A stretch of 64,000 bases of DNA from contig NC_086259.1 in the NCBI RefSeq assembly GCF_021018805.1, forward strand, positions 5,580,001 through 5,644,000, written 5' to 3'. Each line of letters begins with the position of its first letter. Position 1 is the stretch's first letter. The notes under the pieces are model-generated. The model searched no databases. It was given only the letters and a program-made list of their open reading frames with translations, and was not told the DNA's origin. The stretch is from Prinia subflava. Its lineage: Eukaryota; Chordata; Aves; Passeriformes; Cisticolidae. Below, piece by piece: positions 38,101 through 53,100 of this stretch. The translations under genes and the position numbers were made by a program.

Positions 38101-41100
38101 AATTAGCACTGTATTCCCCTCCTAATTTTAATCATGTAAAAATGTTCTTGCTGATGCCAGTTTGTGGATGTGTTCCTTTTAGGTGGTGAAGACAGATTTG
38201 AAGTTGAGAAGGACACTGGCTGGATTAGAACAACAGGTTTGCCATTGGTGAGGGACAAGGAGTATTTGCTGACCGTAGTGGCAGCAGATAAACTTGGCAG
38301 CAGAGGGTCCCCAGCCTCTGTGTCTGTCATTGCTGGATTTCGAGCACCACAGTTCACCAACATGTCGTACCTCGTGTATGTCCCTGAGAGCACCCCTCCA
38401 GGAGAGCCGTAAGTAACAGCTCCAGAGAATGCAGGCACGGTGTGCTCCTGCTTTTGACTCCTGTGTGATCTCCCCAGAGCCTTGGTATTGTTTGTAAATC
38501 ATAAATAAATACTGTGAGAAGCAATTCAGGTTTTTAAAAAGAAGTGATCCAGACACAGTTTGATGATGTATTGTTTTAGTCGCCCTTTTACGGGGAAAAG
38601 TGATATTGAAGAGTTGTGCTTTCTTGCTTTTTGAGGGGATGTGGATAGGATTAGATGTTGATTGTTTCCTAATTTTCAAACAAAATGCAGAATACAAATT
38701 AGTACTGTTACATCATGAAGAAAGATATCCTGTGTGAAAGAATACATTAATATTGCATGTAAAATTTGGAGAAGTGCCTTTTCCACCAAGTGAAAATTGG
38801 AAAAACCAAGGTTCTTTTTCCTGTCTTCGTCACCATGACAAACTGAGCTAAAATAAAGATGCCACAGAACTTGTCATTTTATTTCTCCATCCTTTGTATA
38901 ACCATGTCATTTGAAATATCACAGAAAATGTTAGTAACATTTAGTAATGTCCACCTGAATACTCAGTGCCTTCTTTTCCAAACAGTTTTGTTCTTACAAC
39001 AAATATTTTCTCTTCCACTTGAACTGAGAATACTTTTGTCCAGTCAGCGTGTTCTTTCTCTGGCAGTTCAACTATTATTCATATTGTATTATCTGTGGTG
39101 TTAATGTTCAGTCTGCAATATTGTTTTACAGTGTCTAAATAACAAAGGACTGTTAAGATTTTAAACTAATTATTAGTAGATAAGGTTTTTCTTTAAAACT
39201 GCAATAAAATTAAATTGCACAGGCATAAAAGAAATGGAATAACTGCAAAATACTATAATATCTAACAGGTACCTTCTGTCTTTGGTTCAATAACATTTAG
39301 AATTAAAAATAAAATCATTCATATCCTTTTTATTACGATTAGAAATAGGTTTGCACACCTTAGACAATAGTAGATTAGTCAGGTGATCAAATGACTTGGT
39401 AATATCCAAAAGGAACGAAGAATTTTGTGTGGTTATTACATCTAAAAAGGTTTGAATATACACAATGAAAGTGTGGAAGTTGTTTCTGTAATGTGTTGGC
39501 CAGAAACAGCCATTTAGAATCCTAAAGTTCTCATATTTAAATGGACCAATGACCCAGCTATGCAGGTGTAGTAGTTTTGGTTCCCCAAACCAGAGCAGAG
39601 TTGCTGTCATGCACTGGATTTCTGGGTTTAGGATTTCCTGATTGGAGCCTCTTTTAAGGCTTCTGCAGAGCAGAGGAGCATCATCAAAACTTTCCCTTCC
39701 CTTGGTCTGCCTGTGACACCAACGAGCCACAGCTGCATGGGCAGGCAGAGCCCAGGAGATACAAAGACAAAAAAGGCAAAAAAGTTCTCAGTTGTGTTGT
39801 TAAATGTGCTCCCAGCATGGCCTTGAGATTTTCAGTGCTGGCAGGAGAGGAGAGGTGGCCTGAACATGCAGCAGGGAGCTGGAAGGAGAGCAAAATGGTT
39901 CCTGTGGGCAGGAATGCAGCCATGCACTGGCTGGAACTGCCTGTGAGACCTCAGCACAGGAAAATACAGGTGAAAATTAAGTGGGATAATGACCTACAGC
40001 AGTGCTGTCCATTGATTCAGTAGTGCACCAGAGGGAAATGAGACCCAGCAGCATGGGAATGCAGGGGGGAGGAAAAGGAGTTTGCACAAAATGAGTTTGT
40101 GTTTTTGTGACTGTAATTGCCACAGGATCATGTTGGTGTGTTCTCCTGGGAAATGGAATTCTTTTTCCTAAGAAACTTGCATGTTAAAGCAAGAGAACTT
40201 GAGGAATTAGTTTTCTGGTTTAAATACTTTAAAAACATTCAGTTTTAAATTTCTTCTTTTACTTCTTTCTGTGGGTGTTTCCACTTGAAGGCTTTAAACA
40301 CGTTGGACTTCAGTGGAAAAAAGATAGTGCCAGATGAGCTAAAAATATACGTCCAGTGTAAGCTGTAACACACACTGCTGTTAGGGCCTGGCTCTTATCC
40401 TTTTGCAGTTATCTATTGGAACTTTAGGATGGTAGGACTCCAGCAAACTTACTGTGCTGTTATTAAAACAAATCTTTTTCATCTTGCTTTATCTTTTATT
40501 TTCCTGCCTGAAAACCATCACTACCATAGAAGGAAGTTGAAGTAGGCAAATTCAGTTGCAGCAAAAATTAAATCCTCTGTTCCTGCATTTTTAATCCTTA
40601 CTGTGTTCTGCTTCCAAGAATCCTGTCTTTATCTGTTTAACCCCAAGGTGACAGAACCACTGTGTAACAAAATGCTTGAATTTGGAGTTTAGATACAGCT
40701 GTCACTGACTGCATTGAGGATACCTCTGAGCAGACCTGCAGGGTTGCACCATCATTTCTGATATGCATCGCTTTTGTCATATTTTTCAGAATCTCATATT
40801 ATGTCCTTGAGTCCTCTCTTTTTATATTTTTTTTTAATGCAGCTTTCTTACAGTCACTGCTGTGTCATATCAAAAGAAATCCCTGAGCTACAGTTTGCTC
40901 ACTAATCCTGGGGGTCTGTTCAGCATTGATGGGGCAACTGGAGCCATCAGTCTGACTGGGAGTGTGGATTATGAGGGTGACCCCCACCAGCACCTCCTTT
41001 TGGTCAGGGCAGAGGAGGATGAGGAGCAGTCCAGCACTGCTGCTGAGGTAGGTGTTCCCATCTGGCAGCCTGGGTGCATTTCCATTTCCCTTCATCCTTT

Positions 41101-44100
41101 TGAATTCTGCACAGATTCACCACGAGCTCCCATTTCCCCATGCTGGGCGTTCTGCTGGCCATTTTAAAAGTCCTTCTGTCTTTGGGAGATGTTGAGGAGT
41201 GGTTTAGGTACTCTTAGATTTTACTCTTGCAGATGCTCTAATGGCTGTTTCTGAGGGATCAATATGCCATCCCATCATAGATCCCAAGCCTTGTCTGGTA
41301 ACACATGGAAATGGATGTGGCCAAGCCAGACATGAGGTTTTGTCTTACTCTACTTTCATCAACTATGGGGTACATTTGAAATTATTCCACTTTAGAACTA
41401 AAGGAGGACAAAGAATTATTTGTTTTGCATCAAAGGGCACAAAGTGAACTCGTAAAACAAGAAAGTAATGAAAAATTCACTGATATTAAAAACTGATGGT
41501 TTGTAGTATTTTAGAAAGCTGTTTGACAGCAAAAATATTTCTTAATATAATTATTACAGTTATTTGGATTCCAAGATTCACTGAGCTAGGAAAAGCATAC
41601 TATATGAGTTTGTTCCTGCTGCAGGAAATAAGACAGGGAACTGGAGACAGAATTATTAGGATCAAGTGTGAGGACACAGAGAGACAGGAAGCAGTATGCC
41701 AGTGTAACAAACACTGGCTGGGCCACACCAGAGCCTGATAGTTTCTCTTCACCCTTGTGTACTACAAGATGAAGAACGGAAAAATCTCAAAAAGGGATTA
41801 TGAGATGATTTTACAAATATGTTTAATCTAGAGGTAGTTTAACTTGTACCTGCTTTACACTGATACAGCCTCAATAGTTGAGAGAGCAGCTCTAGTTCAT
41901 GCATCTCTGCTCTGCAGAGCTCATGGAATACCCCTCTGCCTGCTGCTCTCTGGTGCAGAGTGCCACAGATAACTGCATGAGGTGCAGCAGGATGAGCCAC
42001 CAGCAAGGCTCCCCTACACACTCCGTACTGTTGGGAGTGTCAGCTGTGCAACTGGAGGCTCACATTTGACACAGGAATAAGAAAGCATTTGTAAGGATGT
42101 TAGAGGCAAAATTGTCTCTCTTACTTGGTTTACCAGAACCATAGAATCTTCTGAGTTGGATTGAGTCCAGCTCCTGGTCCTGCACAGAAACCCCAACAGT
42201 CCCACCCTATGCCTCAGAGCATTGTCCAGACACTGCTTGAGCTCTGTCAGGCTTGGGGCTGTGACCACTTCCCTGGAGATCAGGTCTTCTATCTGATTTG
42301 TGCTGCTGTAATTGAATTCAGAACTTGGTCTTAGAGATTTATACTGCTAAAATATAATATGCTTGGCAGTAGAGTTTTTAGTGTTACAAATCACAGAAGT
42401 GTTGCAAGATAAGATAATGGAAAAAGGGTTCTTGGCAAGCAGATGGTCCATTTTCCTTTAAATTAGTAATGAGGAATAATCAATGGAGATAAAAGGTGAG
42501 TGGAAAACATTGCTGCAGGGTCAGGGACTTGGCAATTGCTAGTACCTTGGAATGTCATATTTCAATGGCACTCAGCAGAAAAAGAGCAATCTAAGAAAAA
42601 TACCTTATCCTATGGCTGCCGAGGACTTAAAGTGTGTTTTTGGGAAATTCTTCCACGTGATGTTTCCAGAGCATTGAGGTTGTTCCCTTGATTCCCTTTG
42701 CTGTTTAACATTTCCCTCTTCCCCATTAAGGTTTTGGTTGTAATCACAGATGTGAATGATTGTGCCCCCGAATTTCATCAGTCGATTTACAGCAAAGTCG
42801 GTGTTCCTGAGACAGTTCCTATGACAACGGCACTTCTCCAAGGTTAGTGCTCCTGAAGCCATTTATTACCTTCACTGTATTTTTCTCCCTTGCACTACTT
42901 AAAATTCAGTTCAGAAAGCAAAATTACCTGTCCTAGCATGGGTAGCTGCAGCTCTCTGAAGGCAAATGACACCTTGTAGATTCATGTTAGAGTTCTTTAC
43001 TACTGCCACAGCCCAAACAATTTTGGGGACAGGAAGGCAAAGAAACAGATTTTCTTTGTGGAATTTTGAAGTAACGGAGCTTTGTTGTGGTTGGTATTGC
43101 AGCAGCAGGCTCATGGTAGCAGTCTTGCTGCGTTTCTTGAAGGAAGAGAGTGATCCTGGATCAGAAGTTATGGACACCTCAGCTCACCCTCTCTGCCTGT
43201 CCTGAGAGTCCTGTGTGGGCCCACTGTAGGAATTCTGCTCTCTTGCATTAAAAGCCTCTTGTACAGTTTAACTGTTCTGTGTGAGGTTTTATTTGGATGC
43301 TTGACAAAAAGATTTTATTTCTTCCCAGTGACACCAAGAACTTGAGCTTCAGGTGGGGGTGCTCTGTAAAGTGCAGCAATAAAACCAATTTGTGTCAATT
43401 AAGCAGTTGTACAAGGGCCTTGTATTAGTCTTTAACCCTTACATAAACTTTCTCTAAATCTTGAGGGAGAAAAGGAAATTCAACTGCAGGAAAATTGCTT
43501 TTCCCTGGTAAATAGGATTTCCTAACCTCCTACTGTTCTACTTAGTGATTTATCCTGTACTAATGGTAGTTTGTCAGTTACTGGTCTGGTAACTGTGCTT
43601 TTAACATAGATTTTTTGTAGTTTATGAATAGGATCTGACAAACACACAATGGGCATCAGTTGAATAATACATGTAAATATTCCCCCTTTAATTGCATAGT
43701 GTGTGATCTGAGTGATTTTAAGTCAGCAAGTGTAGGTCAGGTGGATGTGAGAATATACTTCTCTGTGGGGGAATATATTCTTGATGGTACAGGACTCTTC
43801 AACAAAGTCAAGATCTAGCATCTAAATTCTTCCAGGGACTCCACTTCTGGGTTTTTTTGTAATGAATTATTTTTAAGTAAGGGTTAGTTCCCTAAAAAGC
43901 ACAAGGGATAGCAGAGTTTCCTGACTGATTTCAAGCACCACCTGCTAAGTCAAGTCTTGCTACAGTAGCAGTAAATGTACTTAGCATTCCAATTCTCTAA
44001 CTTTGATCTCCACAATGCCTTTCTCTTCTTTTCTAACAGTGACAGCCACTGACTGTGACTCAAAGGAGAATGCCCAGTTGCTGTATTACACTCTGAGCCA

Positions 44101-47100
44101 AGATTTCAGCATCACTCCTCATGGCACTGTTTTTCCAGCAACACGGCTGGACTATGAGCGCCCCAACCACCTCTATGAGTTCATCATCATGGCTGTAGAT
44201 CAGGGGGAAGAGCCCAGGACTGGGACTGCAACTGTCAGGATCCACGTCTCCAATGTGAATGATGAGGGACCCGAGTTTTCTCAGACAGTGTAAATACGTA
44301 TTCTTCAGACTCTGTTATCTTGTACTGTTGCTTTTTGTATTTTGGTTGGAAGGCTGCTCTCAGGATGGGAACTGGCTCTGGTTCAGTCAGAGCTGAGAGC
44401 TGGACTGACAAATGTGGGCTAATATTCTGACTCTGGGACTCCCAGTATTAAAAAGAAAAAAAAAGGGTGTAGTATATAGACAATCTCTTTTGATGGATCT
44501 TGCACTTTTACTTTTTCTAGTATGTACTGAAAGATACGGTGCAGTAATTTCAGATTATGCAGCTCAGCAGCAGCCCTCCACCACCAAAGGAAATCAGGCA
44601 GAAAAAACAGGCAACAGAGTTGTTGCCATCAGCCCTCATCCAGAGAAATGGGGGAATTTTGCCTTTTAATTAGGCAGTTTAAACTTCGCTTCAGCAGTCT
44701 GCATCCTTGGTTTTAGCTGTCAAAGAAAACTGCTTAGATGACACAATCCTAAATGGCAACTGAATTACAAAACCCACAAGATAAATGCCATTTAGTGGAG
44801 TTCACTTAATGTCACGTAGTCCCCTGCCCTACAAACTGTATGTATATTTTTTTTTCTTCTAAATACCTGTGAGCACTTTTCTTCCATAGCTGGGACTCAG
44901 AAGCATCCGAAGCAATCCCACAAGTGCTGTAAACTTGCACTGATGTTGGAGACATAGTGATGGAATTTCCAGTCAGCTTCTGCACCAACCTTCTACTCTT
45001 GACAGTAGAACAGAACAAACTCAATGCTCAGAACAAAACTGAGGCAAAGATTTCAGTGATGCTGAGCTTGGGGTTTAGCTGAACAAAACATCAAAGCCTT
45101 CTGACAGTCCTTGTTTTATATGCAGATAACCTCTGGCTTCAAAATCTTGTGCTTTCCTTTCTTTTCTAACTATTGCTGAGGAGATACGGCTTGGAAAATT
45201 TTATCTTTTGTAATTTATTATTGGATCTCTTTATATTTTCAAATACTAAACCAGGTTTACGTTTCTGACTCTTCCCCGATGCCTATTTTTCATTTATTTA
45301 TTTCTTTTGCTGTTCAGAGATGTTGAATATTTATCTGCATCTGTTACTAATATTTTAATCAGAAGCAAGTGATACTATTTAAGATGCTCTAAACATCTCT
45401 AACAAATTTAAAACAGAAAACATAATTTTAAAAAAATCCCTGCCAGCTCTTGTACCTAAAGTTTACTGAGGAATATGATTAAAATTATTATTATTTTAAA
45501 TTTTCAAACTTCACAAGCAGCTTTTCTGTTCTCTGTGCATAGCAGGGAAACTGCTGTTGTGTATGTGTAGATAGGCATTGGGATGGAATTCATCTCCTGG
45601 AATACAAATTATCTCAAATTTGTGGTTAACTAGGCTTTGATTTTGCTTTATCTTTCCTGTTACGAAAAAAAAATCTTGAACCCAGAGGTAAATTTCAGAC
45701 ATAACTTAGTTGAAATTTTCCATGAAATAGAACCATTGTGAACACATGTAAATTGGGGCCTGCTGAGAGACTGTTTGCAGTTAATGTTGTGCTCTGTGGC
45801 AGTCTAATACAAATCTAGGTGAAGATGTCCTTCCAGCCTCTTATTTAAACAGATTTACAGCCCAGTATAAACTCATGATTCCTTGCCATGAGCTCCCTTT
45901 CATCACAGTTATTCTTTATCTCAGTTATGAAATGCTTAAGGCTACCACTCTGTTTCATGTTGTCAGTTTTTACTTTCTCTTTTTTCAGAGATCTCCTCTG
46001 AACTCCTCTCTCCCTGTATTTCATGTAAAAATTATCAGAATTACTGTTCACTTGCTTTTGAGATGCAGAGTTAAGACAGTGTCTTGAGGGTTGTGACTGA
46101 GCTAAAGCAGAAAGATTTACTTCTCTTACTTCATTGCATCTGAAATTGGGGGAAGAAAAGAAGCTGTTTCTGTAGAGGTTTCATAGCAAACACACATACC
46201 TCATCAAGAAGAGCAAAGGAAAAGGTTTTCTGTGCATCCATTTTCTTTTCCTTTAAATTTTTTGCTGTTCTCAGCCTGTGGCCAGTGTGACATGAGCACT
46301 GTAACCCAGTGGTGCATCTGTGATGCTGCACCCAGCCAGCTGCAGTTCATCCTCCAGCTGAGCTTTGGGATAGCTGCTGTGGGCAGCCCTGGTGGATGCT
46401 TAGTCTGACACACGCTCAATCCAGTCAGATAAAATAATAAATATTTGGGACTTTGCTAAAGCAGAGGGCTTTTCTACTCCAGAGAGCATTAAGCTTAGGC
46501 TGATAATGCCTCTTAAGAGCTTACAATGTCAGTGATGTGTCTGGAGTTGAGCAGAGATTTTTGTAAAACTGACATTATGCACATATCCTCCACATCTCAC
46601 TCTCATCTTAGTCCTGCTGGGGCAGGGACAGCACTGGAAGGCTTTTGAGGGCTTCTGTCAGAAAATGCTTTAACAAGAACTGCTTTAACTTAGCAAGTGT
46701 TTGCTTGGAGGCTGTGAATCAGAAAGCTCTTTTTTTTTTAAATTAAAAAGCCCAGATGAATTCTGCATTTAGCACAAGTCTCATTGCACAGCTCATCTCC
46801 AAGGCTGTGGTACTGCTGGAAGTTTGGAGTGGAAATGTGGGGGTTACAACAGAAGGATGTGGATGGTTGGGTAGATCATCAATGCTATCATTTCACTGCT
46901 TAACCAAAGAGCATCATGTCAGTGTAATTGTGTCAGAAAATTACAAATTCCTGCAGTGCCCTTTGAACACGTGGTTGGTAGGTGTTGTAAAGCTGAGTTC
47001 CCTATATATTAGATCCTGGTTAAATTCATGAATTTGCTATTGTCTGGGTTTTTAACAGCTACAGGAGCTTTGTTTCTGAAGATGCAGGCCCAAACACACT

Positions 47101-50100
47101 GATTGCCACGGTTAATGCTGTTGATCCTGATGGAGATGGTGTGACATATGATATTCTGTCTGGGAATCAGAAAGGGAACTTTGTAATTGACCCTAAGAAA
47201 GGTAATTATATATTAGCTCTTTGCTGCTGTGGTCATAAAGCTGATTCTGTTGTGATGCACCTTGAATTTGGTCTTATTATCAAACTGAATACCATACACT
47301 ATCTTTGAAGCTAATTTTAATAAGTGCAGGGAAAGAATGCATTTACTATCTTACAATATTAAAAAATGGTATCATTTCCAAGAATCTGTGTATAATTGAC
47401 CTCTCTTACCTGTTCAGTGTTTGCTTTCAGTCAGTAACTTAATAGAGGGCATTATTATAGATAACAGGTAGCTTAAGAGACAGCAGCTTAATGGAGAATG
47501 TTATTATTGATAACAGGGTGACATTCCAAAATGTCAGACAAGTATCTGCATAGAATTTAATATAAGAACTGGACATCTGAGATTTTAAATGAGGTTTTTC
47601 CCACCCCATGCTTATGTTGATGTCCTGATTGTGCTGGTGAGATCAAACATTTCTTGGCTGAACTTATCTGTGTTGTGCTGACACAAAATGATGTGTTTGT
47701 AGGTGGAATGAGGCTACCACTGTTTTATTTCAGTGAAGGTAAAAATATATAAAATCTCAACTAAAGAAGTATATGTTTCATTTAAGGCTAAAATCATTCA
47801 TATGACCAGAGTTGTTTAGCCAAGAATACTTCATGCATAAGAAAAAAAGATGTGTGAAGAATACTTTGCAATTTAAGGCATTTGTTCTGAAATGCCAATT
47901 TTTACATCTTTTAAGTTCTTTTCAATAGTCACATATTTTCAAAACGTGAAAAGAAAAAAGGTTCCCACTACATTTGTGTCCTTATTGTAAAAAGAAATTT
48001 TAAAAAAATGCACAAACACCAACATCTGAGTAGGTTGGCATATCCCTTTAAATTAATAGGATTTATTTGCTGTTGATTGCTTGAAAAAACAGAAGAGGAT
48101 GTTTTGAGATTGAAACAGGCAAACAAATTGAAATCCCATTGAAGGATTGAATTAACTTAATTAACTTCAGTTAAACTCCTTTGTATTTTGAATCTGAACT
48201 TAGATTTTCCAAAGCAGAAGCATTGAATACATAGGAAGGAGTAAGCTGCCCTTAGTTATTCCTTCACTTTATTTCATAGGGTCCACTTAACATAAAATTT
48301 TAATTTCAGTGCAATCATGGTTTTGCAATATTAATGTTAGATTCTGAAATGTTCCCAAAAATACTGCAGGTAACTTGACAGCATTGAATCATGACCCCGA
48401 GTTTACTGTGAGCTCCTTTAATTCCTTTCTGACTTAAAAATAGAGTTGTAGGTTCTAAGAGTTAAATTTCTACAGATGCTTTGGCACCTGAAGAGGAGGA
48501 AAGGTTCTCAAAGTGTCTAAATGCTACAGCATTAATATACCTGACACTTCTTAAAATCTTTTTTGTAAGAAACAGATTTTTTGGTCAAAGCATCTTAACA
48601 TTTGATTGATAGCTAATCTCTTGGGATTAGCTCCACAGTTTTAATATAGAAAATCATGTTTAGGTATTTATCATGTATTTATACTTTTTTTGCTAATTAA
48701 TTTTATAGTATTTGAAACTTAATTTTAGGAACAGTAGCTTTTTTTTTTTTTCCCAAAGCACTCTTAGGCTTTTGTTGCTGAATAAACCAATAAAAGTTTA
48801 TACAGTGGCTTACAGCAGTTTCTTTTCAGGAATGATGTCAGGGGAATAGTCTGTACCCTCTTGTGGTAGAAATGTGGAGGTCAAGTGGAGGAGTGTCAAA
48901 GATAAGTGCTGCAGCTACAACAGTACATTTTCAAGCCAATTGAGTGAGACTGATGCTGTGAAAGTACTCTGTTGTGATGACAATTGTGATTATTCCCGAT
49001 GAATAACAGATGTGATGGATGGTGGAGCCCCTTTGTGCAGGATCTCAGGCAGCTGTGCTCCCTTTTGCTCTTGCAGCACCTCTCTTTCTGCCAGTGCTGT
49101 GTGTCCCCCCCAGCAGGCTGTGTCCTGTGGGCAGTTCTGAGGGTGGCAGGAAGGTTTCTCAGCCCGTGCCTCTGAGGCTCAGTGCTGTGTGAGTGAGCTG
49201 CAGGAAGCTAAACTTGAAGCAGTTTCAGTGAGCTGTCCGTGGCAGCTGCAGATGGATGAAAGCCATTATGTGCAGGTCAGCTGAGCTGTGGCTGTTGGCT
49301 TAGTTTGCTCTGTAGACAAACCTGTTGTGATGTCTTAATTTTGTTTGAATGTGGGACTGCAGTAAAAACACTGTAGTTAAATTAAACAGCACAGCCTTAT
49401 GGTTTATTGGTGAATAGGCAAGCTAGAATGGTTTGTTGTCATGCTTACTAGTGAGAAGAATAATGGGGATGGGTTAATGCAGCAAAACCCCCAAAACCTG
49501 TTGTTTTTACAGGACTGATTAGACTTCGTGCAAGCCCCTTTCCTAAGCTGCAGGGGACAGAATATGTTCTGAATGTCACAGCTACTGATGATAATGCTTC
49601 TGGAGGGCCCCATCCTCTCACAAGTACTGCCCAGGTTGTAGTGAAAATTGATGATGTCAACAATAACAAACCCATCTTTCAGAAGGTAAATTTGTTATTT
49701 GTACTGGACCGTGTAAAAATGTTTTAACACTGTTGGCACTGCAGCAAATGAGCTGGTCAAGACCTGCTCTGAGTTCTGTCTTTTCCATCCCTCCCTAAGG
49801 GTTTCAGGATTTGTTCTGCTCTTGTGGCAGAACAGCTCTGTGAGCTCCTGTCTGTTCCCTGAACCACCCCTCATCTCTGGTGCTTCAGAGGGTGAGGCCA
49901 AGTGAACCCTTTTGGGAATCCCATGTGAGCAGGAATCCATGGGCATAGCTGTCCATGCAGTGGGCTTGTTCCAGAATGCTCCAGAATACCTAAATTACAT
50001 GGGCTTCCTTTGATGATTGCATGCCTGGAACTAATGAAAGAGAGAAGAATGAGTGTTTTAGCTTAACTAGTGAAGTACTGTAAAAAATAAATGCTTGCAT

Positions 50101-53100
50101 TTGGTTTTAGAATGTTAATTCATACTGAAGATCTGTTGTCTAGAAATTTCAGGTTTGGTACTGATGGCTCAGATGTTGATGAGCAGTGTTGCATATTTTG
50201 AAAAGTCAGCAACTATTCATGTCAGTGTTAAAAATTCTCAGTAACCTCTCCTTCAGAAAGTTACTTTGTGTAGAAATTCCTTTTTGATCAAAACAATTCT
50301 GTGGTTTGGGCAAGTGTATGCCCTCTTTTTTATTAGACCTTTGCTAATATAGAAAAATTCGCATTTGGAAGCAACTTGAACTTTTTCTCCAAATATTTGC
50401 ATTAACTGAAGATGCTCAGTGGCTTCATGTTCTGTGTTGTTTGTATAACCACAGAATAGCAAGGGAAATTCAAATTAATCATGGTACAGATAAAACTTTA
50501 ACAGCAGAGCATGTCAATGCAAGTGTAGCTAAATAATTCTTTTTTCCTCCTGCTAGTATATCTTCAAATCAAATGGCAAGGGAAGTCCTTGATTTTTCTC
50601 TTCTTTTAAATCTTTCTTTCTTTCTTCTCCTCCTCTCTCTTAGTGCCAGTATTATCGGGAACATGCTTCTGTCCTGGAAAATCAGCCTTCAGGGACTTTT
50701 GTTCTGCAGGTTGAAGCCACTGATGCTGATGAGGGGGCCAATGGTGTAGTGAAATATGGCCTGATGCACAGAGATGGTGTCCTGCCAGCATTTAGCATTC
50801 ATCCTGACACAGGTAAAGCAAATGTCAGAACTCATAGTGGCATGGAGGAACCACCTTGTAACACTGTTGGAGGAAAGGCTTAGATAATAAAATCAGACTT
50901 CCTGCCTTTTCATTTAGTATTTTGGCAGCAGACCAAATATAAACTGTAGTAACTGCATGAACAAGTTCTCCATGAAACTAAGTTTCATACATGTCCAGTA
51001 CTGAACTAAAACTGATGTTTTCCTTGAAAAGTGGAAGTTCTGCTTTGTGAAGTAACTTGTGTACTTGTAACTTTTGTAACTGGATCTAAAAACCCAAACA
51101 TGTTTTGAAGTGCACATTATCTTGCAACGTTGCTAATGACATCTAAGTGATTTATCCCAATGACAGAAGTCTTATAAAAAGCAAAAGAACTAAATCTTAG
51201 AAGGCCAAAACTAAGTTCAGGCTGAATTTCTGAAACATTCTTTACCCTGTACTTACAGCTTTTCAAAAGAAATATTTTTTTGAGAAACTCATTCTCTTTG
51301 TTTGTACTTACCTCCATTTTCTAAACTTAAATTGTAACTTAAGTTTATTTAATTAATTAAATAAATTTATTTTATTAGAAAATCAATTTATTTTCTAATT
51401 CCAATTCCTATTTTGTGTAGATGTAAGTGTAACTGAAGTTTGAGTCTGCCTGAGCAGTACAGTGTCAGCTGTTGCATTTGTTAAATCTTGGGGTTGGATC
51501 CTTGAACCTGAAGCTGATGTTATGGATGTCCTTAACCTACTGCCTTGTATCCCAATGTATTGACAGAAAAATAAATATCTGCATGTAGAATATTGCCAGA
51601 TGCACAGAGTTTTAACTCTTTGCTCTTTAATTTGTTTCCAGGAGTTCTGACAACTGTTCAGGTATTTGATCGAGAAAAGCAGAGGGAATATCCCATCACT
51701 GTGACAGCAACAGATCAGGCAGCGGAGCCACTCATTGGAATATGCCAGATCAATGTTGTCATCCTGGACCAAAATGACAACGACCCCAGATTTGAAAACA
51801 CCCACTATGAATGTAATTGAGAGTCATTGGGTAGAGTTTCAGTGCCCTGAGTGTGAGCATGCCCCGTCTCTCAGATTTTTGGGGGTTTGCCTATCCTGGC
51901 AGTAGAATATGTGACAAATTTTGATGCATCCAGAGATGCACTTGGCTTATTTATTGCAGAGCTGTTACTCTGTGTAACATGTGATGTAACATGTACAGCC
52001 TTGGCTCATAGGCCTGCCTTATTGGAAAGTTCCTTGAAACAATAGCCATGTCATTCATACAGAGCAATTATTCTCTGAGTTAAAATACAGTTAAAAGAAG
52101 TATCTTATAAGAAATAAGAATTCCAGGTTATGAATGGGGTAATATGAAGTTCTGATATGATCTGTAGCTCTGGAGTGATAGCAGCCCTTTAACATACTCA
52201 GTGGGTATGGCCATTGTTCCAAGGAAGACAAAACTACACTAAAGTAATAATGTATGGCAGTTCTTTATGACTTACTAAAATGTTCATGGTAGTTTAGCAA
52301 ATCAATACTCAATTTCAAATATCCTTTCCTTACATTAGATTTCCTTAGAGAGGACACAAGAGTTGGGACCAGCTTCCTGCGTGTTGCAGCCCGTGATGAT
52401 GACTACAGCTCAAATGCTGCCATTACATATTCCATAGCAAGTGAGGAACCAAATTATTTACAGATTAATCCTACCACAGGCTGGGTGTTTGTGAACCAAC
52501 CCATATCTCAGGTATGGTGCTTGCTTTCCTTTTTAAGCTGACTATTTCAATATATCACAGGAGGGACTGAGGTCATGAGCTTGGGTTATCCCCTCAGGTT
52601 ACAGGATCAATGCATGTATTTAAATTAAATATGAGTCTAAGGCTTTTAGCTGTTGGGTTCATGGACTGTGAATTGCATAAGGGCTTTCAGCTGGGCAGCT
52701 GCAGCCACAGCACTGCCTCTGAGACTTGCTCTTCCTATTTCCCTGGCTTTGGCATGCTGATCCCAGGGGCTGGAGGGCTGAGGTCATCAGCAGGGAGCAA
52801 GAACCCAAGTGTAGGACTTCATTGTGCTAAGAGGAAATGAGTCAAGACACAAACCTGAATGGGAACAAGTGTGAAGTTCTGGTCCTGATACAGATTCCCA
52901 GCTTGATCTGTGTCAGTTGTGCTGCATTAAGCATAGCTGTCCCTCAGGAAGGTGAAAGCATAATTCATGTATTTATCTAAAATTGATCAGTTTCAGCTAC
53001 TTCTAAATACCTGCACAGGCAGTTTGATATTTTCAGGTTTAAAAGTAATTTGTTTTGAAATGGAACTATTGTTGTAGATGTCAGTCTTCAAATAGATATT